Source of the DNA: Arthrobacter sp. AFG20
GTDB lineage: Bacteria > Actinomycetota > Actinomycetes > Actinomycetales > Micrococcaceae
Reading direction: 5' to 3'
DNA: 64,000 nt
Assembly (NCBI RefSeq): GCF_002892795.1
Contig: NZ_PJMC01000008.1
Location: forward strand, 124,001 to 188,000
Positions 38,980 to 48,686 of this stretch are shown in pieces. The notes under the pieces were generated by a model that was not told where the DNA came from, ran no database searches, and saw nothing but the letters and a program-made list of their open reading frames with translations. The position numbers and the translations under genes were made by a program. Each line of letters begins with the position of its first letter. Within the stretch, counting starts at the first letter, position 1.

Positions 38980-39091
38980 CAGGGCCCCTTTTACGCAGGC
39001 TGCCGCAATACCGGCACCTTCGGCCTGGTGAGTAGCGCACCTTTGGCTCCCTCCGCCGTCGAACTTCCTTTTCGTCTTTAAGGAGACAGAA

Positions 39092-40762
39092 ATGAACAGC
39101 TTCACCGACAACTTCACTATCAACGGCATCACGTTGACCGCACAGCCGATTTGCCGGCAGGGCGAGGTGCTTACACCGGACGCTCTGGCCTTCATTGCAA
39201 AGCTCCACAAGGCGACCGCGGGGCGGCGCGAGGAGCTGCTGCGGGCCCGCCGTGCCCGGCGGGAGGACATCGCCCGGGGCCAGGACCCTCGTTTCCTGCG
39301 TGAGACCGAGTCCGTCCGGAATGACCCGCACTGGAGGGTCGCTCCCCCGGCTCCGGGCCTGGAGGACCGCCGCGTGGAGATCACTGGCCCGGTGGATAAG
39401 AAGATGACCATCAACGCCCTGAACTCCGGCGCCAAGGTGTGGCTGGCGGACATGGAAGACGCCTCCACGCCGTCGTGGCGCAACGTCATCCAGGGCCAGC
39501 TGAACCTCACAGACGCGCTGGAGCGCCGGATCGACTTCACGTCGCCGGAAGGCAAGGAATACAAGCTCAAGACCGCCGAGGAGCTGCCCACCATCGTGGT
39601 CCGGCCCCGCGGCTGGCACCTGCCCGAGAAGCACATGCTGGTCAACGGCGAACCCATCGCCGGGGGCATCGTTGACTTCGGCCTGTACTTCTTCCACAAC
39701 GCCCGGCGCCTGCTCGCTCAGGGCAAGGGTCCGTACTTCTACCTGCCCAAGATCGAGAACCACCTCGAAGCCCGGCTCTGGAACGACATCTTCATCCTGG
39801 CCCAGGACCTGCTCGGCATCCCGCAGGGCACCATCCGCGCCACGGTGCTGATCGAAACCATCACCGCAGCCTTCGTGATGGAGGAGATCCTGTACGAACT
39901 GCGCGACCACGCGTCGGGCCTGAACGCCGGCCGCTGGGACTACATCTTCTCCCTGATCAAGAACTTCCGCACCCGCGGCCCGCGCTTCGTCCTGCCGGAC
40001 CGCGGCCAGGTGACCATGACTGCCCCGTTCATGCGCGCCTACACCGAACAGTTGGTACGCGCGTGCCACAAGCGCGGCGCCATGGCTATTGGGGGCATGG
40101 CCGCCGCTGTTCCCAACCGGAAGGACGAGGCCGCCAATGCCAACGCCTTCGAGAAGGTCCGCGCGGACAAGACCCGTGAGGCAGCCGACGGCTTCGACGG
40201 CTCCTGGGTGGCCCACCCCGACCTCGTTCCGGTGTGCCGCGAGGTGTTCGACGGCGTCCTCGGCGAGAAGCCCAACCAGCTGGAGCGCCTGCGTGAAGAC
40301 GTCACCCCGGACGACCGGGCCCTGATCAACGTGGCTGCGACGCAGGGCACCATCACCGAACAGGGCATCCGGAACAACATCGAAGTGGGCATCCGCTACA
40401 TCGAGTCCTGGCTGCGCGGCAACGGTGCAGTTGCCATCCACAACCTGATGGAGGACGCCGCCACCGCGGAGATCTCCCGCTCGCAGCTGTGGCAGTGGAT
40501 CTACTCCCGCGCCATCACGGATCACGGCGAGATCATCAGCCGCGAATGGGTGGAGGAGATGCTGGACGAGGAGTTCACCCGGCTGGAGCGCTTCGACGGT
40601 GACCGCTTCACCGATGCCCGCGACATCTTCGAGGAGGTCACGCTGAGCGACAAGTTCCCCAGCTTCCTCACGGTTCCCGCCTACGCCCGGTACCTGCACG
40701 AGGCCCGCGAGGGCATCGACGCCACGGCCGAGGCCATCGAGGACGAGCTCGTCGCCGCCTAG
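39092..40762 (+). CDS. aceB: malate synthase A
   Basis: Condenses glyoxylate with acetyl-CoA to malate. 556 residues, matching the A isoform. Signatures: [14 protein letters not shown], the catalytic region [40 protein letters not shown] and [26 protein letters not shown] precedes the ATG. It completes the glyoxylate shunt with aceA and a RamB-like regulator in one locus. Confidence 0.97.
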   Translation: MNSFTDNFTINGITLTAQPICRQGEVLTPDALAFIAKLHKATAGRREELLRARRARREDIARGQDPRFLRETESVRNDPHWRVAPPAPGLEDRRVEITGPVDKKMTINALNSGAKVWLADMEDASTPSWRNVIQGQLNLTDALERRIDFTSPEGKEYKLKTAEELPTIVVRPRGWHLPEKHMLVNGEPIAGGIVDFGLYFFHNARRLLAQGKGPYFYLPKIENHLEARLWNDIFILAQDLLGIPQGTIRATVLIETITAAFVMEEILYELRDHASGLNAGRWDYIFSLIKNFRTRGPRFVLPDRGQVTMTAPFMRAYTEQLVRACHKRGAMAIGGMAAAVPNRKDEAANANAFEKVRADKTREAADGFDGSWVAHPDLVPVCREVFDGVLGEKPNQLERLREDVTPDDRALINVAATQGTITEQGIRNNIEVGIRYIESWLRGNGAVAIHNLMEDAATAEISRSQLWQWIYSRAITDHGEIISREWVEEMLDEEFTRLERFDGDRFTDARDIFEEVTLSDKFPSFLTVPAYARYLHEAREGIDATAEAIEDELVAA

Positions 40763-40869
40763 TCCCCACCGGCAAAACAGGCACAGATTTCCGCCCGCCG
40801 GGCCGCCACGCCCTTCGCAACAGGCACCCCCGAAGGCCGGGGAGGCGACCCGGCAGCGGAACCACCCAT

Positions 40870-40934
40870 AGCGCGAACTGGCAGCTAATGACCCGAAAAC
40901 CCAGGTTTGAGGGCGTTAGCTGCCCGTTCGCGCT
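40870..40934. terminator. palindrome after aceB (AGCGCGAAC family)
   Basis: Arms AGCGCGAACTGGCAGCTAA (40870-40888) and TTAGCTGCCCGTTCGCGCT (40916-40934) pair with one mismatch around a 27-base loop. It is between the convergent aceB and MFS genes. The outer eight bases match the palindrome at 8552-8608. Confidence 0.7.
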
Positions 40935-40970
40935 TCGAGGTCAAGGGGAAGTACGACGGCGGGAGCCCGC

Positions 40971-42164
40971 CTAACGCTGGCGGGGCACCTTCCGTACGGA
41001 CAGCGTCGTTGAAATGACGAACGCCAGCACGGAACCAAGGATCACCAGCAGCGGCATGGACCAGGTGCCCGAGGAGCTGTGGACATAGCCCACCACAGTT
41101 GGAGCCAGCGCCGCGACGCCGTAGCCCACACCCTGGACGATCGCCGACATCCGGCCCGCGGACGCCTGGTCCCGGGCGAGCTTGATGATGGCGATGAAGA
41201 TGAGGGTGATGCCCCCGCCCTGTGCCACTCCCCCGAGCGAAGACCACAGCCACCACAACTGGGGAACGAACAGCAGCCCCAGCGGAACGGTCAGCCACAT
41301 GGCACCCAAGGTGACCGCAACCGCCGTCGTACTTGCGAAGCGGGCCGCAAGCGGCACGCCCAGGCCGCCCGCGATGGCCATGATCTGGAACAGTGAGGAG
41401 CCTGCCCCCGCGGCTGCGGGCGTCATGCCGAGTTCATCGGACAGCAGGGTAGGCAGCCAGGCCGTCACGCCGTAGTAGGAAATGGCCTGGCCGGCGAACC
41501 CGACCGTCAAACCCACCGTGATCCATCGGGAGGCCGGGCGGCCGGCAGCCTGCGGGCCGCCCGTACCGTCGTCTGCTGCTGGGAGGAAGGCCCGGTGCCC
41601 GGTCGCGAAAATCCAGAATCCGACGGCCACGATGGCGAAGGCCGCCGACCCTGCAATAGCTGCCCTCCAGCCGGCCAACTCGGCCAGCGGCGCCGTGACC
41701 ACGGAAGTGACGAACGAACCGACGTTCAGGGCAGCGGTGTAGATCCCCATGGCGGTCCCCTGGCGCCGCGGCGAGAAGTCCCGCCGGATGATCAGCGGCA
41801 CCGCGATGTTGCCCACGGTGATGGCCAGGCCCAGGATGACCGTACCCGCCATCACCATGGCACCGCCGCCGGCCGAACGGACCGCCACGCCGGCGAGGAC
41901 GCCCGCGAGCGTGAGGGTGATGGCCAATTCCGCACCAAGCCGGCGCCCGGCCAGCGAGGCAAGATGCGCAGCGAGCGAGAAGCACAGCACCGGAATCCCG
42001 GTCAGCAGGCCCAGCTCCACGGGTGTGAATCCCAGCTCCTGCTGCATCGGACCCAGCACCGGTGCCACCGCCACGAAGGGGCCCCGCATGTTGAGGGCAA
42101 TGAGGCCGATGCACGCGAGCAGGATCCAGCTGCGGGGAACCTTCGTCCCGATGGCGTCCCTCAT
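40971..42164 (-). CDS. CynX/NimT-family MFS transporter
   Basis: A 397-residue membrane protein with 12 hydrophobic segments. The N-terminal LLACIGLIALNMRGPFVAVAPVLG and the short loops match the CynX/NimT subfamily (cyanate, 2-nitroimidazole and other small compounds, mostly undefined). A middle loop near 200-220 is Gly/Pro-rich. Convergent with aceB. It lies downstream of the ThuA gene on the same strand across a palindrome half-copy, so it may be a separate unit. Confidence 0.85.
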   Translation of the reverse strand: MRDAIGTKVPRSWILLACIGLIALNMRGPFVAVAPVLGPMQQELGFTPVELGLLTGIPVLCFSLAAHLASLAGRRLGAELAITLTLAGVLAGVAVRSAGGGAMVMAGTVILGLAITVGNIAVPLIIRRDFSPRRQGTAMGIYTAALNVGSFVTSVVTAPLAELAGWRAAIAGSAAFAIVAVGFWIFATGHRAFLPAADDGTGGPQAAGRPASRWITVGLTVGFAGQAISYYGVTAWLPTLLSDELGMTPAAAGAGSSLFQIMAIAGGLGVPLAARFASTTAVAVTLGAMWLTVPLGLLFVPQLWWLWSSLGGVAQGGGITLIFIAIIKLARDQASAGRMSAIVQGVGYGVAALAPTVVGYVHSSSGTWSMPLLVILGSVLAFVISTTLSVRKVPRQR

Positions 42165-42262
42165 AGTGCGCGGAGGGCAGGGTGCTGGAAGCGGGCATGG
42201 GGTTTCATCACCCTCATTGCTATCACGCGGCGCCCCTTACCGCGGAAAGGGCGCTGCACCCC

Positions 42263-42288
42263 GGGGCCCCAAGTGTCCGCTCGCGCTC
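42263..42288. repeat. half-copy of the GCGCGAACG-family palindrome
   Basis: The sequence GGGGCCCCAAGTGTCCGCTCGCGCT closely matches the right arm of the palindrome at 8585-8608 (GGGCCTCAAGTGTTCGTTCGCGCT). No matching left arm is present here. It lies between the ThuA and MFS genes. Confidence 0.55.
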
Positions 42289-42297
42289 AGAGGGTTC

Positions 42298-43047
42298 TTA
42301 GGGAGCCTGCAGAAACCAGTCCCGCGCGGCGTTGCTCACTCCAGGCTCCTCGCGGAAGCGGCCCGGCTGCGCCACCCAGCCCACGCCGTTGGCGATCACC
42401 TGCCGGATCTGCGGCTGGTGGTACACGGGGTACTCCTGGTCGCCCGGGCTGAAGTAGAAGATCCGGCCTTTCCCACGCGTGAACGTCACGCCCGAGCGGA
42501 ACACCTCGCCGCCTTCGAAGGAGCTGATGAAGATGAGGTCGTCCGGCTCGGGAATGTCGAAGAGCTCGCCGTACATCTCCTGCTTTGGAATCACGATGGG
42601 GCTTTCGACGCCGGCGGCGATCGGATGCGACGGCTTCACCGTCCACACGAGTTCCCGCTCGCCCTCGTTGCGCCACTTCAGTGAGCACGTGGTGCCGAGC
42701 AGTTTCGTGAAGATCTTGGCGAAGTGCCCGGAGTGCAGCACGATCAGCCCCATGCCGCCCAGGACGTGCCGCTGCACCCGCTCCACCGCCTCGTCGCTGA
42801 CGTCACCGTGGGCCACGTGCCCCCACCACAGGAGCACGTCCGTGGCGGCGAGGGTCTCCTCGGAAAGCCCGTGCTCCGGGTCGGCGAGCGTGGCGGTCGT
42901 GATGTCGGAGTCCGGGTAGAAGCCCTTGAGCCCGTCAGCGATGGCGCCGTGCATGCCGTTGGGGTACATCTCAGCCATGGTTTCCGGCTGGTTGTTCGCC
43001 TCATGGACGCCTTCGTTCCATACCAGGATGTTGAGTTTGCCGGTCAT
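42298..43047 (-). CDS. ThuA-domain protein
   Basis: A 249-residue glutamine-amidotransferase-like ThuA protein: [36 protein letters not shown] and [19 protein letters not shown] motifs. ThuA is known with ThuB for conversion of trehalose and related disaccharides through 3-keto sugars. The start is 1 base from the end of the Gfo/Idh/MocA gene, so the two form a ThuA/ThuB-like pair behind a ROK regulator. Confidence 0.88.
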   Translation of the reverse strand: MTGKLNILVWNEGVHEANNQPETMAEMYPNGMHGAIADGLKGFYPDSDITTATLADPEHGLSEETLAATDVLLWWGHVAHGDVSDEAVERVQRHVLGGMGLIVLHSGHFAKIFTKLLGTTCSLKWRNEGERELVWTVKPSHPIAAGVESPIVIPKQEMYGELFDIPEPDDLIFISSFEGGEVFRSGVTFTRGKGRIFYFSPGDQEYPVYHQPQIRQVIANGVGWVAQPGRFREEPGVSNAARDWFLQAP

Positions 43048-43048
43048 G

Positions 43049-44143
43049 TCAGAGCCTCACTTCGCGCTGTTCGAGGGCGGATTTGTAGCAGGCGTCGAGC
43101 ACCAGGGCCCGGGTCAGGGCGAGTGAGCCGTCGTGGGCTCCCCACACGGTCTCTCCGCCGCGCACGGCTTCCACAAAGTCCTCCACCACGGCCTGGTGCG
43201 CCCTGCCGGGCTCCGCCACCACCACGTAGTCGGCGTTCTCGCCGTCCTTTTCCTTGAAGACCCGGACGTCGGCGACGGGGACGTTGGATGCCCCGACGGC
43301 GCGGAGTTCTGCGCCACCGTCGGTGCCGTACACGGTGAAGTCCATCAGGTCCTCCTCGTCCCGGTAGGCTGCCCAGCCGGCTTCGAGGATCAGCGTGCCG
43401 CCGCCTTCAAGGCGGATGAACGCCGACGCGAAGTCCTCCACCTCAAACTTGTGGGAGGACTTCATTGCGGTGTAGCGGGCGTTGCCGCCCAGGCCGCGGG
43501 GGCCCAGCTCGGAGTGCGTCGACGCCGAGACGGAGAGGACCCTGGGTTCGCCCAGCAGGTGCAGTGCATAGTCCAGGACGTGGACGCCGATGTCGGCCAG
43601 CGGGCCGCCGCCTGCCAAGGCAGGGTTGGTGAACCAGCTGCCCAGCATGGGGATCCCCTGCCGGCGGAGCCACGAAGCCTTGGCGTAGTACGGCCGGCCG
43701 AGTTCGCCGTCGTCGATGATTCCTTTCAGCTTTTGGATGTCGCCGCGGCGGCGGTGGTTGAAGGCCACGTCCAGGACGCGGCCGGCCTTACGTGCAGCCT
43801 CCACCATCTGCAGGCCTTCCTCGCCGTTGCGCGCCAGGGGCTTTTCGCTCAGGACGTGCAGCCCGCGTTCCAGGGCGGCAATGGCAATCGGGGCGTGCAG
43901 GAAGGTCGGCACCGCCACGCTGACGGCGTCGAGCCCGTCGAGTTCGACCAGGTCCTCCCAGCGGGCAAACGTGTGGGGGACGCTGTACTCGTCCTTGATG
44001 CCCTTAAGCAGGTCCTCTTCCATCCCGGCGACAGCAACGAGCTCCACGCCGTCCATGTCCTTGTAGGCCTTGATGTGCTGCTGGCCGGCCCAGCCAATGC
44101 CGACGACGCCGACCTTCAGGGGCGCGTTTTTCTGCTTGCTCAA
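43049..44143 (-). CDS. Gfo/Idh/MocA oxidoreductase (ThuB-like position)
   Basis: A 364-residue NAD(P)-dependent dehydrogenase. Rossmann motif [12 protein letters not shown] near the start, SEKPLARN (EKP motif, about 95) and the catalytic [14 protein letters not shown] with the usual Asp-x-Gly-x-His. It likely oxidises or reduces a sugar hydroxyl. It sits between the ROK regulator and ThuA genes on the same strand and almost abuts ThuA. Confidence 0.9.
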   Translation of the reverse strand: MSKQKNAPLKVGVVGIGWAGQQHIKAYKDMDGVELVAVAGMEEDLLKGIKDEYSVPHTFARWEDLVELDGLDAVSVAVPTFLHAPIAIAALERGLHVLSEKPLARNGEEGLQMVEAARKAGRVLDVAFNHRRRGDIQKLKGIIDDGELGRPYYAKASWLRRQGIPMLGSWFTNPALAGGGPLADIGVHVLDYALHLLGEPRVLSVSASTHSELGPRGLGGNARYTAMKSSHKFEVEDFASAFIRLEGGGTLILEAGWAAYRDEEDLMDFTVYGTDGGAELRAVGASNVPVADVRVFKEKDGENADYVVVAEPGRAHQAVVEDFVEAVRGGETVWGAHDGSLALTRALVLDACYKSALEQREVRL

Positions 44144-44225
44144 TTTTCAAGACTCCGATTTCGCTTGGATGTGAAAGTTGGTTTTCTTGCGGTCACCAAC
44201 CCGGCATGCGGGGAGGCTGCGCGGA

Positions 44226-45449
44226 CTAGCCCGTGGCCTGCAGCGTGGCTTCGATGACCGTCGGGGACAGGACGTGCTGGGTCACCATCCGGCTCGCTCC
44301 CAGCACGGCCGCCTGGTCCCCCGCCATCGACAGGCCGATGCGCAGGTGCGTGGTGGCGAGCGGTAGCGACCTCCGGTAGACCACTTCGCGCACGCCCGCC
44401 ATGAGGTGTTCGCCTGCCTGGCCGAGACTTCCGCCCACGACAATGACCGAGGGATTCAGGAGGTTCACCACCGTGGCCAGCACATCGCCCACGTCCCGGC
44501 CGGCCTGGCGAAGGGCCTGGATGGCCTGCAGGTTGCCCCCGGCCACCAGGCGGAGGACGTCGGCCCCGCTTTCTGCCTGAACACCCTGCGCCGCCAGTGC
44601 CCGCGCCACGGCAGGGCCCGACGCGAGTGCCTCGAGGCAGCCGTAGTTGCCGCACCGGCAGAGGACGTCGTCGCCGCGGGTCACGCGGACGTGCCCCAGG
44701 TCGCCGGCCGTGCCGTTGGCGCCGCGCTGCAGTTCACCGCTGCTGATGATTCCGGCCCCGATTCCTGTGGCCACCTTGATAAACAGGAAGTTGTCGTGCT
44801 CCGGCCAGTGGGCTGTGCGTTCACCCAAGGCCATGATGTTCACGTCGTTGTCCACCAGCACCGGGACCGGGAATGAGCGCTGGACGTGGCTGACCACGTC
44901 GAACCCGTCCCAGCCCGGCATGATGGGCGGCTTCACCGGTCTGCCGGTGTCGTGCTCCACCGGCCCCGGCAGGCCGATCCCCACGCCCGCGAGGTCCTTC
45001 GCGGTCCGTCCCGACTCCGCCAGCAGGGACGTCGCCTCGGCCACGAGCCGGCCCAGCACTGCCTCCGGCCCGTCGGCCACGTCCTGCGCCAGTCGCCGCT
45101 CGCTGAGGATGTTTCCGCCCAGGTCAGTGACCGCGATGATCACGTGGGTAGCACCGACGTCGACGGCCAGCACTGCGCGGGCGGCCGGCTTGAAGGCAAA
45201 GCGCGACGGCGGCCTGCCGCCGCTCGATGTCGCCTCACCTGCGGGGCCGACCAGACCTGAGGCAATCAGTGCATCAATCCGGGAAGCCACCGTGGAGCGC
45301 GCGAGCCCCGTGCTCAGCGCCAGTTCAGCCCGGGTCCGGGCCTTGCCGTCGCGGAGCAGCTGAAAAAGGTCGCCGGCGCGGGACAGGCTGCCCGTGCCGT
45401 CGGCGGAAACCGGCTCCGCAGCCGGGCCATTTCCCGTTCGTGAACTCAT
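44226..45449 (-). CDS. ROK-family transcriptional repressor
   Basis: A 407-residue regulator. The winged helix occupies residues 20-75 (LFQLLRDGKARTRAELALSTGLARSTVASRIDALIASGL). The ROK part has the sugar-kinase-like ATP motif DVGATHVIIAV, GIGLPGPVEH and the zinc-type motif CRCGNYGCLE. The start at 45449 is chosen over an upstream extension of the frame because the HTH then lies at the usual place. It is divergent from the keto-sugar operon and probably represses both sides, with a sugar as inducer. Confidence 0.9.
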   Translation of the reverse strand: MSSRTGNGPAAEPVSADGTGSLSRAGDLFQLLRDGKARTRAELALSTGLARSTVASRIDALIASGLVGPAGEATSSGGRPPSRFAFKPAARAVLAVDVGATHVIIAVTDLGGNILSERRLAQDVADGPEAVLGRLVAEATSLLAESGRTAKDLAGVGIGLPGPVEHDTGRPVKPPIMPGWDGFDVVSHVQRSFPVPVLVDNDVNIMALGERTAHWPEHDNFLFIKVATGIGAGIISSGELQRGANGTAGDLGHVRVTRGDDVLCRCGNYGCLEALASGPAVARALAAQGVQAESGADVLRLVAGGNLQAIQALRQAGRDVGDVLATVVNLLNPSVIVVGGSLGQAGEHLMAGVREVVYRRSLPLATTHLRIGLSMAGDQAAVLGASRMVTQHVLSPTVIEATLQATG

Positions 45450-45522
45450 GGCTCCAGTGATAGCACGGATGCTTCTGCGTGTCACAGGGCAAAAAGATTG
45501 TCGATAACTTTCTGACTTTTGC

Positions 45523-45551
45523 TTGACGCTCGTCAAAAGCGGTTCTAGGTT
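45523..45551 (+). promoter_or_regulatory. promoter with overlapping palindrome for the keto-sugar operon
   Basis: TTGACG (45523-45528), 17-base spacer, TAGGTT (45546-45551) make a plausible sigma-70 promoter. TTGAC-GCTC-GTCAA covers the -35 region, and a second partial palindrome TTGTCGATAA lies about 30 bases upstream; these are candidate ROK operators. Confidence 0.5.
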
Positions 45552-45585
45552 GAGTCGGATAGACAGAAACCCGCAAAGGAGCGCC

Positions 45586-46344
45586 ATGTCGTATTCACTC
45601 CAGCTGTACACCCTGCGCGACGCCATCCAGGAGGACCTGCCCGGCACCATCCGGAAGGTGGCGCAGATCGGTTTCACGCAAGTCGAGCCTTATAACTTCG
45701 TCGCCACGGCCAAGGAGCTGGGCGCCGCGCTGAAGGAGAACGGCCTGACGGCACCCTCCGGCCACGCTCCGCTGCTGAGCCAGGACCAAGACGAGATCTT
45801 CGCTGCAGCCAGGGCCCTCGGGATCAGCACGGTCATCGAACCGTACATCACCGCCGAGCACTGGCAGTCCGCCGAGGACATTCAGGCCACCGCAGCCAAA
45901 CTCAACGCGGCCGCCAAGAAGGGCGCCGAATACGGGATCCGCGTCGGTTACCACAACCACGCCTGGGAGCTGGAGTCCACCATCGAGGGCCAGACCGCCC
46001 TGGAGTACTTCGAAGGGCTGCTGGACCCCGAACTGGTCCTCGAAGTGGACACCTACTGGGTTGCCGTGGGCGGCCAGGACCCGGTGGAGATTCTGACCAA
46101 GCTGGGCAACCGGGTGAAGTTCATCCACATCAAGGACGGCCCTCTGAACACCGACACCAAGGCCCAGCAGCCTGCCGGCCAGGGCAAGATCCCGGTCTGG
46201 GACGTCATCAACGCCGCAAAGTCGCTGGAAGTCGGCGTCGTGGAATTCGACGACTACTCCGGGGACATCTTCCACGGCATCACCCAGTCGCTCAGCTTCC
46301 TGAACTCCGACTCCGCGAAGGCCACCGAGGGAGCACAGGCATGA
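45586..46344 (+). CDS. TIM-barrel sugar isomerase/epimerase-like protein (xylose-isomerase-like)
   Basis: A 252-residue AP-endonuclease-2/xylose-isomerase-like TIM barrel. Candidate metal ligands are Glu in VEPYNF, His/Glu in YHNHAWELE, Asp in LEVDTYW, His in FIHIKD and Glu in VVEFDDY. The family contains sugar isomerases, epimerases, 3-keto-sugar lyases and hydratases. AAAGGA lies before the ATG. It begins a plus-strand operon; its stop overlaps the next gene by 4 bases. Confidence 0.88.
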   Translation: MSYSLQLYTLRDAIQEDLPGTIRKVAQIGFTQVEPYNFVATAKELGAALKENGLTAPSGHAPLLSQDQDEIFAAARALGISTVIEPYITAEHWQSAEDIQATAAKLNAAAKKGAEYGIRVGYHNHAWELESTIEGQTALEYFEGLLDPELVLEVDTYWVAVGGQDPVEILTKLGNRVKFIHIKDGPLNTDTKAQQPAGQGKIPVWDVINAAKSLEVGVVEFDDYSGDIFHGITQSLSFLNSDSAKATEGAQA

Positions 46345-47471
46345 GTGGCGCAGCATCCACGCCGTCTTCCCTCCGGGGGCCCGTCGGCGTCGCCGTCATC
46401 GGCGCCGGCGTCATCAGCAAGCAGTACCTGGACAACCTGACCGCCTTCCCGGACCTGAAAGTCCACGTCATCGCCGACCTCTTCGAGGAGGCCGCCGAGG
46501 CGCGCGCCAAGGAATACGGCGTCCCCGAGTGGGGCGGCGTGGACGCCGCACTGAACCATCCCGACGTCGAAATCATCGTCAACCTGACCATTCCGGCCGC
46601 CCACGTCGAGGTGGCCACCGCCGCCGTCAACGCCGGCAAGCACGTCTGGACTGAGAAGCCGTTCTCACTGGACCGCGAATCAGGCCTCGGACTGCTGAAA
46701 ACAGCCGACGCCGCCGGACTGCGCCTCGGCTGCGCCCCGGACACGTTCCTCGGCGCCGGGCTCCAGACCGCGCGCCGCCTCATCGAACGCGGCGACATCG
46801 GAACTCCGCTGACCGCGATGACCACCTTCCAGACGCCGGGACCGGAAGCCTGGCACCCGAACCCGGCGTTCCTGTTCCAGTACGGCGCCGGTCCGCTGTT
46901 CGACATGGGCCCGTACTACCTCACCGCCCTGGTCCAGACCTTCGGATCGGTACGGAAGGTGGCCGCCGTCGGGTCCAAAGCCAAGGAGATCCGCGTCATC
47001 GGCTCCGGGCCCAAGGCCGGCGAGGAATTCAGCGTGGAGGTCCCCACCCACGTCTCCGCGATGGCGCAGTTCGAGGACGGCCAGTCCTCACACAGCGTCT
47101 TCTCCTTCGAGTCGCCGCGCCTGCGGATGGGCTTCGTGGAAATCACCGGCACCGAAGCCACCATCTCGCTCCCGGACCCCAACTATTTCGACGGCGACGT
47201 CCGCCTCTGGCGTGCCGGCGACGAGGACTGGACGGTCATCCCCGCCACCGGCGCGGCTAACGGACGCGGCCTGGGCGTGCTGGACATGGCCCGTTCCATC
47301 CGCGCCGGTGTTCCGCACCGCGCCACCGGCAACCTCGCCTACCACGTCCTGGACACCATGGTCTCGATCTCCGAGTCCATGGAGTCGGGAACGTTCGTCG
47401 ACGTCGAAAGCTCCGCTCCCGCGTCCGCAGCCCTCCCCGAGGACTGGAACCCCACCGCTCCCACCCTCTAG
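46341..47471 (+). CDS. Gfo/Idh/MocA oxidoreductase
   Basis: A 376-residue dehydrogenase with the Rossmann motif VAVIGAGVISKQY and TEKPFSL (EKP). At the catalytic position the usual D-x-G-x-H is D-M-G-P-Y (GPLFDMGPYYLTAL), so a Tyr may replace the general acid/base His. The gene shares 4 bases with the upstream TIM-barrel gene and is followed within 10 bases by another Gfo/Idh/MocA gene. Confidence 0.88.
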   Translation: MSGAASTPSSLRGPVGVAVIGAGVISKQYLDNLTAFPDLKVHVIADLFEEAAEARAKEYGVPEWGGVDAALNHPDVEIIVNLTIPAAHVEVATAAVNAGKHVWTEKPFSLDRESGLGLLKTADAAGLRLGCAPDTFLGAGLQTARRLIERGDIGTPLTAMTTFQTPGPEAWHPNPAFLFQYGAGPLFDMGPYYLTALVQTFGSVRKVAAVGSKAKEIRVIGSGPKAGEEFSVEVPTHVSAMAQFEDGQSSHSVFSFESPRLRMGFVEITGTEATISLPDPNYFDGDVRLWRAGDEDWTVIPATGAANGRGLGVLDMARSIRAGVPHRATGNLAYHVLDTMVSISESMESGTFVDVESSAPASAALPEDWNPTAPTL

Positions 47472-47479
47472 GAATACCA

Positions 47480-48685
47480 ATGACTTCCCACGAATCCCCC
47501 GGCACTCCGCCGGCAGCCCATCGCCCTTTGGGTGTGGCGATGATCGGTTATGCGTTCATGGGCAAGGCCCACTCGAACGCGTGGCGGAACGTCGCGTCCT
47601 ACTTCGACGTGCCGGTTTTCGAGCAGAAAGTGCTCGTGGGCCGGGACGCCGGGCAGGTGGCCGCGGCCGCGGCAAAGTATGGCTGGGCCGAGTCCGCGAC
47701 GGACTGGCGCTCGGTCCTGGAACGGGATGACATCGACATCGTCGATATCTGCGCCCCCGGCTGGATGCATGCCGAGATCGCCGTCGCCGCCCTCGAAGCC
47801 GGGAAGCATGTGCTCGTGGAGAAGCCGCTGGCCAACACCCTCGCCGAGGCCGAGGCCATGGCCACGGCAGCGCAAGCGGCCCGCGCACACGGGGTGCAGT
47901 CCATGGTCGGGTTCAACTACCGCCGTGTGCCCGCCCTGGCACTGGCCCGGGAACTGATCGCGGAGGGCCGCCTCGGCACCGTGCGGCATGTGCGTGCCGC
48001 GTACCTGCAGGACTGGCTCGCGGATGCGGAATCACCGATGACCTGGCGGCTGAACAAGGAAACAGCAGGCTCCGGCGCCCTCGGGGACATCGCCTCCCAC
48101 GCGATCGACCAGGTGCTGTTCCTCCTCGGGGACGCCGTCACCGAGGTCTCGGGCCGGCTGCACACCTTCACTACCCACCGTCCGGGCGCACATGGCCTGG
48201 AGGAAGTGACGGTCGACGACGCCGCCTGGGCCACGCTGTCCCTCGCCTCCGGGGCCATCGCCTCCGTCGAGGTCTCCCGGGTGGCCACCGGCCAGAAGAA
48301 CTCCCTGAAGCTGGAGATCTACGGCGAGAAAGGCACCATCCTCTTCGACCTCGAGAACCTGAACGAACTCGGCTTCCTGGACGCGACCGCCCCGGTGCGG
48401 GAGCAGGGCTTCCGCCGGATCCTGGTCAACGAACCCGACCACCCCTACCTGGATGCCTGGTGGCCGCAGGGCCACATCATCGGCTGGGAACACACCTTCA
48501 CGCACGAGATCCGCGACTTCCTGGCCGCGATCGGGACCGGTGACGCGCCGTCGCCGTCGTTCGAGGAGGGCCTCGCCGTCCAGCGCGTGCTGGCCGCCGT
48601 CGAGGAGTCCGCCGCAGCGAAAAGCGCCACCATCCAACTCGTCCAGCCCACCGGCGCCGCAGCCGCACCGACCGAAGGAGCCTGA
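47480..48685 (+). CDS. Gfo/Idh/MocA oxidoreductase, levoglucosan-dehydrogenase-like
   Basis: A 401-residue dehydrogenase. Rossmann region MIGYAFMGKAHSNAW, VEKPLAN, YLQDWLAD then SGALGDIASHAIDQVL (Asp-x-Ala-Ser-His). From memory the FMGKAHS, YLQDW and GSGALGDIA blocks are shared with the levoglucosan dehydrogenase described from Pseudarthrobacter phenanthrenivorans, which oxidises C3 of the sugar. Substrate here is inferred. Translation with the neighbours is tight (8 bases before, ATG 2 bases after). Confidence 0.88.
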   Translation: MTSHESPGTPPAAHRPLGVAMIGYAFMGKAHSNAWRNVASYFDVPVFEQKVLVGRDAGQVAAAAAKYGWAESATDWRSVLERDDIDIVDICAPGWMHAEIAVAALEAGKHVLVEKPLANTLAEAEAMATAAQAARAHGVQSMVGFNYRRVPALALARELIAEGRLGTVRHVRAAYLQDWLADAESPMTWRLNKETAGSGALGDIASHAIDQVLFLLGDAVTEVSGRLHTFTTHRPGAHGLEEVTVDDAAWATLSLASGAIASVEVSRVATGQKNSLKLEIYGEKGTILFDLENLNELGFLDATAPVREQGFRRILVNEPDHPYLDAWWPQGHIIGWEHTFTHEIRDFLAAIGTGDAPSPSFEEGLAVQRVLAAVEESAAAKSATIQLVQPTGAAAAPTEGA

Positions 48686-48686
48686 C

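Noticed and set aside
40971..42164. CynX/NimT-type MFS as transporter for the keto-sugar cluster
   Set aside because: It is on the same strand as ThuA but separated by a 133-base gap with a repeat, and the family is not known for sugar import.
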